From a virus: a stretch of DNA of 33,357 nucleotides. Shown here piece after piece: positions 21,911 to 29,557 of the stretch (within the stretch, counting starts at the first letter, position 1; every line of letters starts with the position of its first letter). The position numbers and the translations under genes were made by a program. The notes beneath the pieces are model-generated. The model did not search any database and was not told the origin of the DNA. It was given only the letters and a program-made list of their open reading frames with translations. The stretch lies in IMG/VR virus record IMGVR_UViG_3300037342_000088, positions 1-33,357 of that record; one strand, written 5' to 3'.

Positions 21911-21936
21911 CCACCAGGCTATAAACCCCTCGTCAA
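21911..21936 (+). repeat. Start-associated arm, centre CTAT
   Basis: CCACCAGG, CTAT, AAACCCCTCGTCAA ends 18 bases before the 21955 start. Its complement is the arm at 16907-16929, and the ATAG/CTAT centre is shared with hairpin 2. Confidence 0.88.
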
Positions 21937-21954
21937 CCTTCGAAGGAAAATAAT

Positions 21955-22338
21955 ATGGCATTGACTATCCCGAATCCGACTTTTGCGACGAGTGGCCCCA
22001 CGAAGACGTACCAGGTGCTTGCACCTAACGAGCTTTCGGGTCTTGAAGTTGCTTTTATCGGTCGTACAACGATTACCCTTGATGGTACGCTGACGACTGG
22101 CACGATTAATTACATCGACGGAACCCAAGCGATCTTTGCGACTGGGCAGTCTACTGCTGCAACAGTTGCTCCGGTTTCTGTAGTGGCATCCATCGTTGGC
22201 GGGACGCAGCAAGCTGCGACTCCCATTACTGGCATTTCCACTGGTACTCCGACTACGACTGGCTTCCCCTTCTATTTGAGCGGCGCTGGTACTAACGCGA
22301 ATACCCTCACTATTCAGTTCTCTGTATTTCGCTCGTAA
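21955..22338 (+). CDS. Virion decoration-like protein
   Basis: 127 aa, ATG with AAGGAAA upstream. Thr/Ala/Gly-rich beta protein (TITLDGTLTTGTINYIDG) typical of phage head decoration or collar proteins. First of a block of small virion-like genes between terminase and portal. Confidence 0.65.
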   Translation: MALTIPNPTFATSGPTKTYQVLAPNELSGLEVAFIGRTTITLDGTLTTGTINYIDGTQAIFATGQSTAATVAPVSVVASIVGGTQQAATPITGISTGTPTTTGFPFYLSGAGTNANTLTIQFSVFRS

Positions 22339-22347
22339 GGAGGCAAC

Positions 22348-22821
22348 ATGAGTCTATTTAAATCTGAAAATGTTGTAACTCCGAACATCGTAGGCGTACA
22401 GGACGGGTCAAACGCAACTACCGGAAGTGTTGGAGAGCTGGTACTTTCTAATATTGCGATTGGCTCTGCGGTTTCGTTGACTACGGCTACTGCCGCTAAC
22501 GTAACTTCAATTTCTCTTACTCCGGGTGATTGGGACGTTGATGGTAATGTTAATTATGCAGCGGCTTCCGCAACAACTGCGACAGGTGCTTTGTGGGTAA
22601 GTGGAATTAATACTACTTCAGCAACTATTCCTACAGACGGTACTGAAGTCCAGACTGCCGCTACTGCAATTACTACGACTTCCTTTAAGGAAGGGATTAC
22701 CCTGGCACGTAAGCGTATTAGCCTAACTACTACGACTACTGTATATCTTGTAGCGGAAGCTACCTTTACTGCAGGAACCGTGACTGGCTATGGGCACATT
22801 CATGCGAGGCGTGTACGTTAA
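22348..22821 (+). CDS. Phage virion beta protein
   Basis: 157 aa, ATG with AAGGAGG upstream. ELVLSNIAIGSAVSLTT, then NVTSISLTPGDWDVDGNV are typical of a widespread tailed-phage structural family; its precise place in the virion is not settled here. Confidence 0.75.
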   Translation: MSLFKSENVVTPNIVGVQDGSNATTGSVGELVLSNIAIGSAVSLTTATAANVTSISLTPGDWDVDGNVNYAAASATTATGALWVSGINTTSATIPTDGTEVQTAATAITTTSFKEGITLARKRISLTTTTTVYLVAEATFTAGTVTGYGHIHARRVR

Positions 22822-23130
22822 GTGCAACTTCTTAGGGAAGCTTTATTCCTCTTGTTGACCTTCTTAGATGTTCTGTTTACAGAACGGAAGATTCTAGAGA
22901 TGGGGCTTCAAGCGGAACTCAATCCGGTCATTCGTAAGTTGGTGCTTCTGCTCACTAAGAAGACCCGCCTTGAATGGGCAGTGGGTTGGGGAGTCTTTCT
23001 AGGAATTATGATTCCGGCAGGGGGCCAAATGGCCCTCGGCTGGTTCAATCCTAACTTGTTATCATTTTTAATTGGGATACGGTTTTGTTTATTCTTGTTC
23101 CAACGTCAGGCAGAGACTAATGGAAAGTAA
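22822..23130 (+). CDS. Membrane protein (DUF5658-like)
   Basis: 102 aa from GTG right after the upstream stop. Two or three hydrophobic segments at about residues 5-18, 50-70 and 78-93, with FLDVLFTERKILEMGLQAE and ELNPVIRK matching the LD-x-T and E-x-NP pattern of DUF5658. Inner-membrane protein; a holin role is possible but unsupported. Confidence 0.65.
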   Translation: MQLLREALFLLLTFLDVLFTERKILEMGLQAELNPVIRKLVLLLTKKTRLEWAVGWGVFLGIMIPAGGQMALGWFNPNLLSFLIGIRFCLFLFQRQAETNGK

Positions 23131-23383
23131 AGCAACGTTTAAGATGGCTCCCGTAGATACGTTTACGCCGGAGACAACCTCTGAAGAGGTAGTTCGCCTT
23201 CAAAGTGGTGTTGAGCCGCTTGAGGGCGCTGTTGTCGTTGGGAATACCTATGGCGCGGATTGCTTCCGTTGGCGCGGCCAACTACAGGCAGGACTTCCTA
23301 AGCAAGGATTTGATGGTTTGATGGACTATGACGCGAATTCAGTGTCTGCTACTAAGTGGACAGGCGAGGAGACGCGTAAGTAA
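23120..23383 (+). CDS. Hypothetical protein
   Basis: 87 aa from ATG at 23120 (MESKATFKMAPVDTF), overlapping the membrane gene by 11 nt. A longer frame from 23072 has no site. Beta-rich and acidic, probably a virion or assembly component. Confidence 0.7.
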   Translation: MESKATFKMAPVDTFTPETTSEEVVRLQSGVEPLEGAVVVGNTYGADCFRWRGQLQAGLPKQGFDGLMDYDANSVSATKWTGEETRK

Positions 23384-23697
23384 TGGCGCTTACTGACGCT
23401 CAAAAGCGTGATACGCTTAAGGAACTTTTTGACGCTACGCGCATTACAGTTAAGTGTGGCAAGCATCTGTATTTCGGTCCTGTCAAGGAACGTCCTGAAG
23501 TAACTCCCATGCTCGGGTGTGCTGATTGCTGGCGTGTATTTTATATCTCGGAGATGGCAACTACGCCCCCGGACGAGCGGCGACAAAAGCTTGAAGAGCT
23601 TGAAGAAGTAATGCACAACATGGTTGCGATGGTCGAGAGAGGCACTTGGGACTTCGAACCGTATGAACATGCGCAAATAGAATTTGGAGTAGAATAA
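23383..23697 (+). CDS. Hypothetical protein with Cys pairs
   Basis: 104 aa; TAATG overlap. KCGKHLYFG and GCADCWRVFYI could bind a metal; a helical acidic C-terminal half follows. No family recognised. Coupled to neighbours on both sides. Confidence 0.75.
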   Translation: MALTDAQKRDTLKELFDATRITVKCGKHLYFGPVKERPEVTPMLGCADCWRVFYISEMATTPPDERRQKLEELEEVMHNMVAMVERGTWDFEPYEHAQIEFGVE

Positions 23698-24023
23698 TGG
23701 CTGTTTCGGTTTTTGTACCAGTAGCATCTAACACGACAGGAACTGCTACTAATAATATCTACAACGCTACTCTTGGCGCGTCTGCAAACTCGACGGTCAT
23801 TACTGTGGGCAATGATGCGATTATCAGGATTGCTTGTTCAGGCGCTATTAATGTGAAGTTTAGTACTGCCACGAACCTGACTACGAATCCCGCAATTGCG
23901 ACGGATATGTACTTTCCTGCTGGCGTATACATCTACGATGTTGGGCATAACAATAACGCCATCTCGATTTGGTCTATTGCGGCTTCAACGATTATCACTG
24001 TCAGTGCAGTGCCGAGGAACTAA
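23697..24023 (+). CDS. Small virion beta protein
   Basis: 108 aa; TAATG overlap. Ser/Thr/Ala rich with short strands (IIRIACSGAINVKFSTATN), like head fibre or decoration proteins. Ends directly before the portal ATG. Confidence 0.7.
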   Translation: MAVSVFVPVASNTTGTATNNIYNATLGASANSTVITVGNDAIIRIACSGAINVKFSTATNLTTNPAIATDMYFPAGVYIYDVGHNNNAISIWSIAASTIITVSAVPRN

Positions 24024-26087
24024 ATGGATTTTGGCGCAACAATGCTTTATGGAGGGCCGAAAGAAAGAGCCCTACGGTTCCTTCGTAGAGGGGTTGACTA
24101 CAGACGCCAATTCGATTCTCGGCGGGCAATTTTCTACAGGCAATATATAGGGCAACGGGACGCCCAGAAGTTTCCTGACAATTCCACAAATAGGGCCAAC
24201 ACCTTTGTTCCTTACCCTCTTAGCAACGTAGAAACTATTGTATCGCGCGTAGATGATGCTTTCTTCTCTTTCGCACCTTGGTTTGAAGTTGATGGAGTTA
24301 CCCAGCAGGACGACCATGCCGCAGAATCAATGCAGCTAATTTTAGATAAAAAGCTTCTTCTTGCTAAATTTAAGGCAGCTTTCGAGTCTCTAGTACGTAA
24401 TATCGCGATCTACGGTTTTGGAGCGCTTAAGGTAGATTGGAATTGGGACTTTAAAACGCTTACCAAGCCAACAGCGCAATACGCAACTGGGCAAGACGGC
24501 CAGCCAATTCTTGATCCAAATACGGGGCAGCCTATTCTACTTGGTTATAAGCCGCAGACAACCCAAGTTCCGATGGCATGCCCACTTATCACTGCTATTG
24601 ATATTTATGATATTGTTGTTGACCCTGACGGAGATATTTCTGCTTGCTTAACAGAACGTACGCTTGGAGACATTAAACGTTCTTGCCAAGCATACAAGGC
24701 AGCAACCGGACAAGATTATTTCTATCCTACGGCTCTTACTGAATTGGAACAATATATAGCTGGTGCATGCCCTGAGAATCCAGAATCTGTGTTAGTTCGC
24801 TACGCAGAAGTCTGGGATAATCAAGATCAGAGCTGCACGCTTGTAACCTTTGGTGAAGATAAAGATGCAATCGCGTGGAAAGACCTTAGAGCCTCCTATC
24901 GCGCGACTGCCTACTCTCCTTACAAACGGAAGCTCTACGATGGTCCGCCCATCTTACTTTGGAGCGGCCCAAACCAGTTTGATCACAAGCGAAATCCTAT
25001 TCTCTATACTTCGTACATTAAGCTCCCCAACGAGCTCTACGGAATAGGCGCTATTGAGGTTATTACCGACCTTACTGAAGCCATGAATAAATTTGTCTGT
25101 ATGACAACTGACAACTGGAATATGGCTATCAACAGGCGCTATGCTTATGACACAAACGCTGATATTGATCACGAACAGCTAAATCAAGCAAATGTACCAG
25201 GCGGCAAAGTCGGCGTTAACGGAAACCCAAGTGAAGTTCTAGTCCCCCTACCCTTCTTTACGCCGAACCAAGGTGACTACGCGATTCTTGACCTTTACAA
25301 AGGCATGATCGAGATGGGTTCTGGTATTAGCGATTTTTACGGCAAGTCTGTCGGCTCTCCTACAGGCAATCGTACCGCAACTGGCATCAATTCCGTCATT
25401 AATGAGAGTAACTACCGCTTTAAGCTCTTCATTCGGAATCTCGAGCTCGACATTCTGCAGCCAATGCTGGCAATGTGCTCTTCGATGATTCAGCAGTATA
25501 TGTCGGATAAAGAAGAAGTCCTGATCACCAAGACGCAGACTCCGCTTATCCCTAAGTGGCAGATGATTGATCCTGAAGAAATCATTGGCAACTACGAATT
25601 TAACCTTACCGCAGCAAACTACGCGACCAACAAAACGGTCCGTCAGCGTAACCTCATGACCTTTGCCCAGATTGCGATGAATTCGCCTTACTGGAATCAA
25701 GGGGAAGGCCTCCGAGAGATTGCTAAGGTGCTTGAAATTCGTAACGCTAACGACATGATTAAGTCTGATCAGCAAGTCCAGCAGGAACAGCAAGCTGCTC
25801 AAGCTGCCCAACAGCAAGAGATGTTCATCGAGAAGGTTCTTGACACTGAATCTGCGATGGCGGTTGCTGAACAAGGCAACAAGTTCAAAGCGCAGCAAGC
25901 CTCAGCTCGAAGTAGTGGCAAAAACCCTCATAAGCCGGTAGGCACACCAAAACGCCCTGAAGGCAGACCGGCTGGCGCGAACCACAATCCAAGCTTAGCG
26001 GGCGCTAGCGATGAATCAGCTGTAAGAGAATTTTCGCAAGCAATGGGCGGGAACGCGACAGGACTGACGGGGTTACATGGCGCATAA
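24024..26087 (+). CDS. Portal protein
   Basis: 687 aa. Portal features: an N-terminal helical crown-proximal part (RRQFDSRRAIFYRQYIGQRD), the central NELYGIGAIEVITDLTEAMN and ISDFYGKSVGSPTGNRTATG motifs of the portal clip/stem, and a Gln/Ala-rich C-terminal tail. Size is like N4/phiEco32-type podovirus portals. It forms the dodecameric channel used for packaging and tail attachment. Lies between decoration genes and the scaffold-like gene. Confidence 0.9.
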   Translation: MDFGATMLYGGPKERALRFLRRGVDYRRQFDSRRAIFYRQYIGQRDAQKFPDNSTNRANTFVPYPLSNVETIVSRVDDAFFSFAPWFEVDGVTQQDDHAAESMQLILDKKLLLAKFKAAFESLVRNIAIYGFGALKVDWNWDFKTLTKPTAQYATGQDGQPILDPNTGQPILLGYKPQTTQVPMACPLITAIDIYDIVVDPDGDISACLTERTLGDIKRSCQAYKAATGQDYFYPTALTELEQYIAGACPENPESVLVRYAEVWDNQDQSCTLVTFGEDKDAIAWKDLRASYRATAYSPYKRKLYDGPPILLWSGPNQFDHKRNPILYTSYIKLPNELYGIGAIEVITDLTEAMNKFVCMTTDNWNMAINRRYAYDTNADIDHEQLNQANVPGGKVGVNGNPSEVLVPLPFFTPNQGDYAILDLYKGMIEMGSGISDFYGKSVGSPTGNRTATGINSVINESNYRFKLFIRNLELDILQPMLAMCSSMIQQYMSDKEEVLITKTQTPLIPKWQMIDPEEIIGNYEFNLTAANYATNKTVRQRNLMTFAQIAMNSPYWNQGEGLREIAKVLEIRNANDMIKSDQQVQQEQQAAQAAQQQEMFIEKVLDTESAMAVAEQGNKFKAQQASARSSGKNPHKPVGTPKRPEGRPAGANHNPSLAGASDESAVREFSQAMGGNATGLTGLHGA

Positions 26088-26502
26088 TGATTACGAGGGG
26101 ATTTTCGCCTGGATTTGGCGTAAACTAGCACCAGGCCCCAAACCCCTCGTCAACTACTTAGTTGTAGAAATTGAGAAGGGTGTGGCGGTTACACACGCCG
26201 ATGACGACGCCGCAATTGCCAGCTTAAAGAATCATCCCGGCATGATTGCGCTGTTGAATCGAATGAAACTCCGGCAAGCGGCTTTAAGAGCCCAGCTAGA
26301 GACAGTTCGCCACAAGGACATAAGAGATGTCGATTTTCTGGTCACTAGCGTTTCTTGGCTTGGGCTTCTACAACGAGAAGTCAATACCGCAATCGGTAAC
26401 CTTCATGATAAAAAGCCTCGCGCAGCGACTATTGACGAAGACCTAGAATTTAAGAGATTGCTTTCCTCCATCGAAAGCATCGGGGCCACAACCCCCGAAT
26501 AA
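26077..26502 (+). CDS. Hypothetical protein overlapping portal end
   Basis: 141 aa from ATG at 26077 (11-nt overlap). Residues 1-28 are read through a repeat element (APGPKPLVN). GTG at 26182, with GAGAAGG upstream and at the usual distance behind the arm, may be the real start and would give 106 aa. Helical and charged, perhaps a head-assembly factor. Confidence 0.65.
   Translation: MAHNDYEGIFAWIWRKLAPGPKPLVNYLVVEIEKGVAVTHADDDAAIASLKNHPGMIALLNRMKLRQAALRAQLETVRHKDIRDVDFLVTSVSWLGLLQREVNTAIGNLHDKKPRAATIDEDLEFKRLLSSIESIGATTPE
26091..26153 (+). repeat. Repeat element with decayed upstream arm
   Basis: The intact right arm at 26129-26153 (centre CCCC, flank CACC) faces a diverged left arm at 26091-26112 across 16 nt. 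Lies inside the 26077-26502 frame. Confidence 0.8.
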
Positions 26503-26524
26503 ATTTATTCCCACAAGGAAACCA

Positions 26525-27358
26525 ATGACATTTGATTTGAATGATGCTCCAGGTGGCGATCTGAGTCTAGACGACATCTTTGGAGAGAATAAGCCATCGA
26601 CAACGGTGGATACAGTAAATGAACCCCAAACGCCGCCTGTGACAACACCTGCGGAGCCTGTTATAAAGACGAAGACGGGCACTGTTTATAAGTCGATTGG
26701 GGATGCCGTCGAGGGCATTGAGCATAAGGACGCGCTCATTGCTCAGCTACGTGAACAAGTCAGGCAGAACACGGGGAAAGACCCGCTTTCTGTCCAGAGA
26801 CCAAATCCACAGGCCCCACTCAACTACACGGAAGATTCGGATAAATATTTCGAAGACGCTTCTGCTGCGGTTGCGAAGAACGACCGCAAGGGGTATATGG
26901 AAATTCAGCGTAAGATGATTTGGGACAGTCTGGGGCCGTTGGCTCCTACCATTACTGCCTTGAGTCGTGCAAATGCTGAGAGGGTAGTTTCAGAACAGAT
27001 TCCCGATTTTAAGGGTTTTTTGGCAAGCGAGCAGTACACTGCTGTTTCTCAAGATGCCCCCTTGCTGGCCGATGCAATTCGGTCTGCTGAAGCGAATCCA
27101 GCGGCTGCTCAGCAGTTGCCGGAGCTTTATCGGGTAGCTTATCTGGCTAGTCTTGGTCGTCGGGTTCCGGAGCTTATTCAATCGGCACGTAATGAAAACA
27201 CGCCGATTCCACCCCGGCCTACGGTTCAATCAGTTTCACTTGCTCCGCCTTCTTCCAATGGCACTCCTGTTGTGCAGCCTTCTCTAGATACCGCTGCAGG
27301 TAGGAAAGCTACTGTTGAGAAGTACGAAGCGGGTGGGTTGCTGAACCAACGATGGTAA
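26525..27358 (+). CDS. Putative capsid scaffolding protein
   Basis: 277 aa, ATG with AAGGAAA upstream. Acidic, disordered N-terminus (DLNDAPGGDLSLDDIFGE), a Pro/Thr linker, then helical regions (HKDALIAQLREQVRQNTG). Placed between portal and major capsid as scaffolds are. No protease motif seen. Call rests on position and composition. Confidence 0.6.
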   Translation: MTFDLNDAPGGDLSLDDIFGENKPSTTVDTVNEPQTPPVTTPAEPVIKTKTGTVYKSIGDAVEGIEHKDALIAQLREQVRQNTGKDPLSVQRPNPQAPLNYTEDSDKYFEDASAAVAKNDRKGYMEIQRKMIWDSLGPLAPTITALSRANAERVVSEQIPDFKGFLASEQYTAVSQDAPLLADAIRSAEANPAAAQQLPELYRVAYLASLGRRVPELIQSARNENTPIPPRPTVQSVSLAPPSSNGTPVVQPSLDTAAGRKATVEKYEAGGLLNQRW

Positions 27359-27374
27359 TTTAAAAAGGTACATC

Positions 27375-28906
27375 ATGTTCAAAAACTTTCTTAATCTCGC
27401 ATTTGGTTTGCTCGGCCTTGGTGCCGATGTAGTCACGGTCACAACCGGAACCGCAGGAAATGCAGGCAACGTTGCTGCTGATCTGCAGACCTACTTCTCT
27501 GCGAAACTTTTGGAAGTTGCTGAGCTTAATACGATTCTCGATGGATGTCAAATTTGGTCGAGATTAAATTTCTTCTAAATACCTTGGAAACCCTGAGTCA
27601 TAGAAGGCGTATTCTACGTCTAATATAAGACAGGGCAATCAGAGGCAAGCAGGGTAACCGTGCAGCCGCAGAGACTAACCGAAGAAACACGACGTTGTAC
27701 TCGTGAAGTGATAGTCCAGACCTGGGAGTAATTCCAGAAAGTCTACAGTTCGGCGAAAAAGCGCCGATCCCATCGAATTCGTCCCGCACGATTCAGTTCG
27801 TTCGCGAGGAAAAGTTCACAACTTCTACAACTCCTACTCAGCTTACTGAGGGTCTTCCTCCGGACGCTGTTGGGCTAACTTTGAACCAGTTCGACGCGGT
27901 GGTCGAGCAGTACGGATTTTTGACGCGAATCAGCGATTTGGCTGAGTTGACGGCCAAGCATCCCGTAGTCCAAAGGACTATGCACTTGCTTTCACTACAG
28001 GCAGCCGAAACCTACGATTAAATATAACTGGTCGTAGTAAAATCTAGCTAAATCGGTGAACATCTCTTTAGAGACAATACCGAGGAAAGATTCTGTGAAA
28101 GAACCTAAAAAGAAATAATTAAGGTTGCTTTAGAGTTTGCGGCACTTGAAAATACTGTGAATCCTGCTTTACGAGAAGCACTGTATTGGAAAGCAAAAGC
28201 ACTTACTCAACGCGGAAAATCCGTAGAGACTAATACGCTAGACCCGGTAACTCCGGTGAAGATAGAGCCCGATCTCATAGGCGACTATGAGAGTGCTCCG
28301 TTGGTGACAACGGAAGCCTAAACACAGATACAGCTTATTTTTAATGTTTTGAACGCCTCCACGCAGACTTACTTCCCGAATGGGCGTACTGCGATTACGG
28401 GTTTGCTCCCTACCGATCTGCCCAGCTACAATGACCTTACCGCCATTGAAGCTCAGCTCCAGACTTTGGGCGCGCGCGGTATGGACGGTGGCGATTACGT
28501 TGCAGTTATGGCACCCAACGCTTATAACGCGTTGCTGCGTGACCCCGACTGGAAGGCATCGCACCAGCTTAACTCCCCAGACAAAATCTGGCGGGGCGAG
28601 GTTGATTCCCTTGCTGGTATCCGCGTTGTGCGTTCGAACGCTCCGGGTTTCCTCCCGAACACGTCGAACACCACGACTGGAACTTCGACCAAGGTCTACT
28701 CCAGCTTCATGATCGCGCGTTACGCTTATCAGATCAGCGACTTGCAGAACCTTCGGGTTTATGTGGTTGCTCCTGGCGGGCAGACCGATCCTCTGCAGCA
28801 GTCTCGTAAGTTGGGCTGGAAGTTCGCCTTTAAGTCCATCATCACGAATAACAACTGGCTGACCTTGTATCTTACCTCCGGGTTGGATTCTCTGGCCCAC
28901 GCCTAA
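27375..28906 (+). CDS. N4-gp56 family major capsid protein, split by two group I introns
   Basis: Coding sequence is 27375-27542 + 27746-28018 + 28331-28906, giving 338 aa if both introns splice as modelled. Family signatures: ADLQTYFSAKLLEVAELNTI, KAPIPSNSSRTIQFVREEK, GFLTRISDLAELTAKHPVV, SLQAAETYD, then GDYVAVMAPNAYNALLRDP and VVAPGGQTDPLQQSRKLGW. Unspliced, exon 1 would end after 11 intron-encoded residues, so splicing is required for a capsid. Exon joins restore LD-QFGEKAP and ETYD-QLIFN, matching normal family spacing. It forms the icosahedral shell. Confidence 0.9.
27543..27745 (+). ncRNA. Group I intron 1 in the major capsid gene
   Basis: About 203 nt. P1: exon TCTCGAT pairs with GTCGAGA in the intron, ending in the canonical U-G pair at the 5' site (after 27542). 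Conserved core: GGAAACCCTGAG and GGGCAATC (P3-P5 region), GCAGAGACTA 27668-27677 pairing as P7 with ATAGTCC 27711-27717, P8 CACGA/TCGTG (27688-27705) and P9 CTGGGA/TTCCAG with a GTAA loop. No endonuclease ORF. The 3' end is 27745 or 27748. Confidence 0.88.
28019..28330 (+). ncRNA. Group I intron 2 in the major capsid gene
   Basis: About 312 nt. P1: exon CTACGAT with GTCGTAG at 28031-28037. P4 TCGGT/ACCGA (28053-28083) and P5 TCTC/GAGA resemble the T4 td class. P7 half AGAGACTA at 28225-28232 and GATAGAGCC near 28261; P8 CCGG/CCGG; P9 CTCATAG/CTATGAG (28274-28291) with a GCGA tetraloop; a further CCGTT/AACGG hairpin. The 3' end is 28330 or 28333. An in-phase open frame covers the second half, ending at 28321. 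Confidence 0.87.
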
Positions 28907-28913
28907 TCTAATT

Positions 28914-28940
28914 GAGAGGGGAGAGCAATCTCCCCTTCTC
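28914..28940 (+). other. Strong hairpin after the major capsid gene
   Basis: GAGAGGGGAGA pairs with TCTCCCC-T-TCTC across a GCAA tetraloop. No T tract; lies just before the Shine-Dalgarno of 28953. More likely an RNA-stability or processing element than a terminator. Confidence 0.65.
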
Positions 28941-28952
28941 TAAGGATACATT

Positions 28953-29177
28953 ATGGCTAAGTTTGAACAGTCACACGAACGGCACGAAGTCCACGAAATC
29001 CACAAGCCCGAGGGGCATGGTTACGTCGACCAGAAGTACGGGAAGGGAAATCTTTCTCCCATTCACAATTCTGTGCCGCAGATTGAATCAGGTGCGGTAG
29101 CTGGTGCTAATGGCGCAGGTTCTCCGGGCTCGCCTTCTGACGGCTATGCTGCAGGCGCTTCCGGCGCAGGTATGTAA
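28953..29177 (+). CDS. Hypothetical low-complexity protein
   Basis: 74 aa; ATG with AAGGAT upstream. Charged His/Glu-rich N-terminus (FEQSHERHEVHEIHKPEGHG), then an Ala/Gly/Ser tail. Possibly a flexible virion component. Family unknown. Confidence 0.72.
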   Translation: MAKFEQSHERHEVHEIHKPEGHGYVDQKYGKGNLSPIHNSVPQIESGAVAGANGAGSPGSPSDGYAAGASGAGM

Positions 29178-29182
29178 CAACA

Positions 29183-29204
29183 GAGGGCTGGGAAACTGGC
29201 CCTC
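29183..29204 (+). other. Hairpin before the 29225 start
   Basis: GAGGGC and GCCCTC pair across 10 nt, followed by AAACTTT. Weak terminator or processing stem. Confidence 0.45.
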
Positions 29205-29224
29205 AAACTTTAAGGAGCCTACAA

Positions 29225-29554
29225 TTGGCTAAGATTGATCTGGGAACGACAACTCCCAAACCCGAAGGACGCGGAAAGCGCTGGATTGAAGTTCCTGCTC
29301 GCGATTTGCATGATTTTCCCTACCCAACCATTCGCGTAAACTTGCTGGAGTTTCCTTCTGGCCGCCACTTTGTTGATGCAGAATTGGCCGACTTCATTGA
29401 AGACCGTATCGCCTTGAAGTTTCAGGCAGACGTTCGTGTAATGCGCCCAAATCAGGATTACGTAAGCACTAGTGCAATGAACCGTTTTGGAACTGGTTCC
29501 AGAATTGGGACAGTATCGAAGAATCCTGATGCTGATTTTGCAGAGGCTAACTAA
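29225..29554 (+). CDS. Hypothetical structural protein
   Basis: 109 aa from TTG at 29225 with AAGGAG upstream. Beta-rich (RWIEVPARDLHDFPYPTIRV) with an acidic helix. Position after the capsid gene suggests a head completion or structural role. Confidence 0.72.
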   Translation: MAKIDLGTTTPKPEGRGKRWIEVPARDLHDFPYPTIRVNLLEFPSGRHFVDAELADFIEDRIALKFQADVRVMRPNQDYVSTSAMNRFGTGSRIGTVSKNPDADFAEAN

Positions 29555-29557
29555 TAA

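Noticed and set aside
25248-25898. 216-aa minus-strand ORF
   Set aside because: Antisense shadow of the portal gene.
28238-28900. 220-aa minus-strand ORF
   Set aside because: Antisense shadow of major capsid exon 3.
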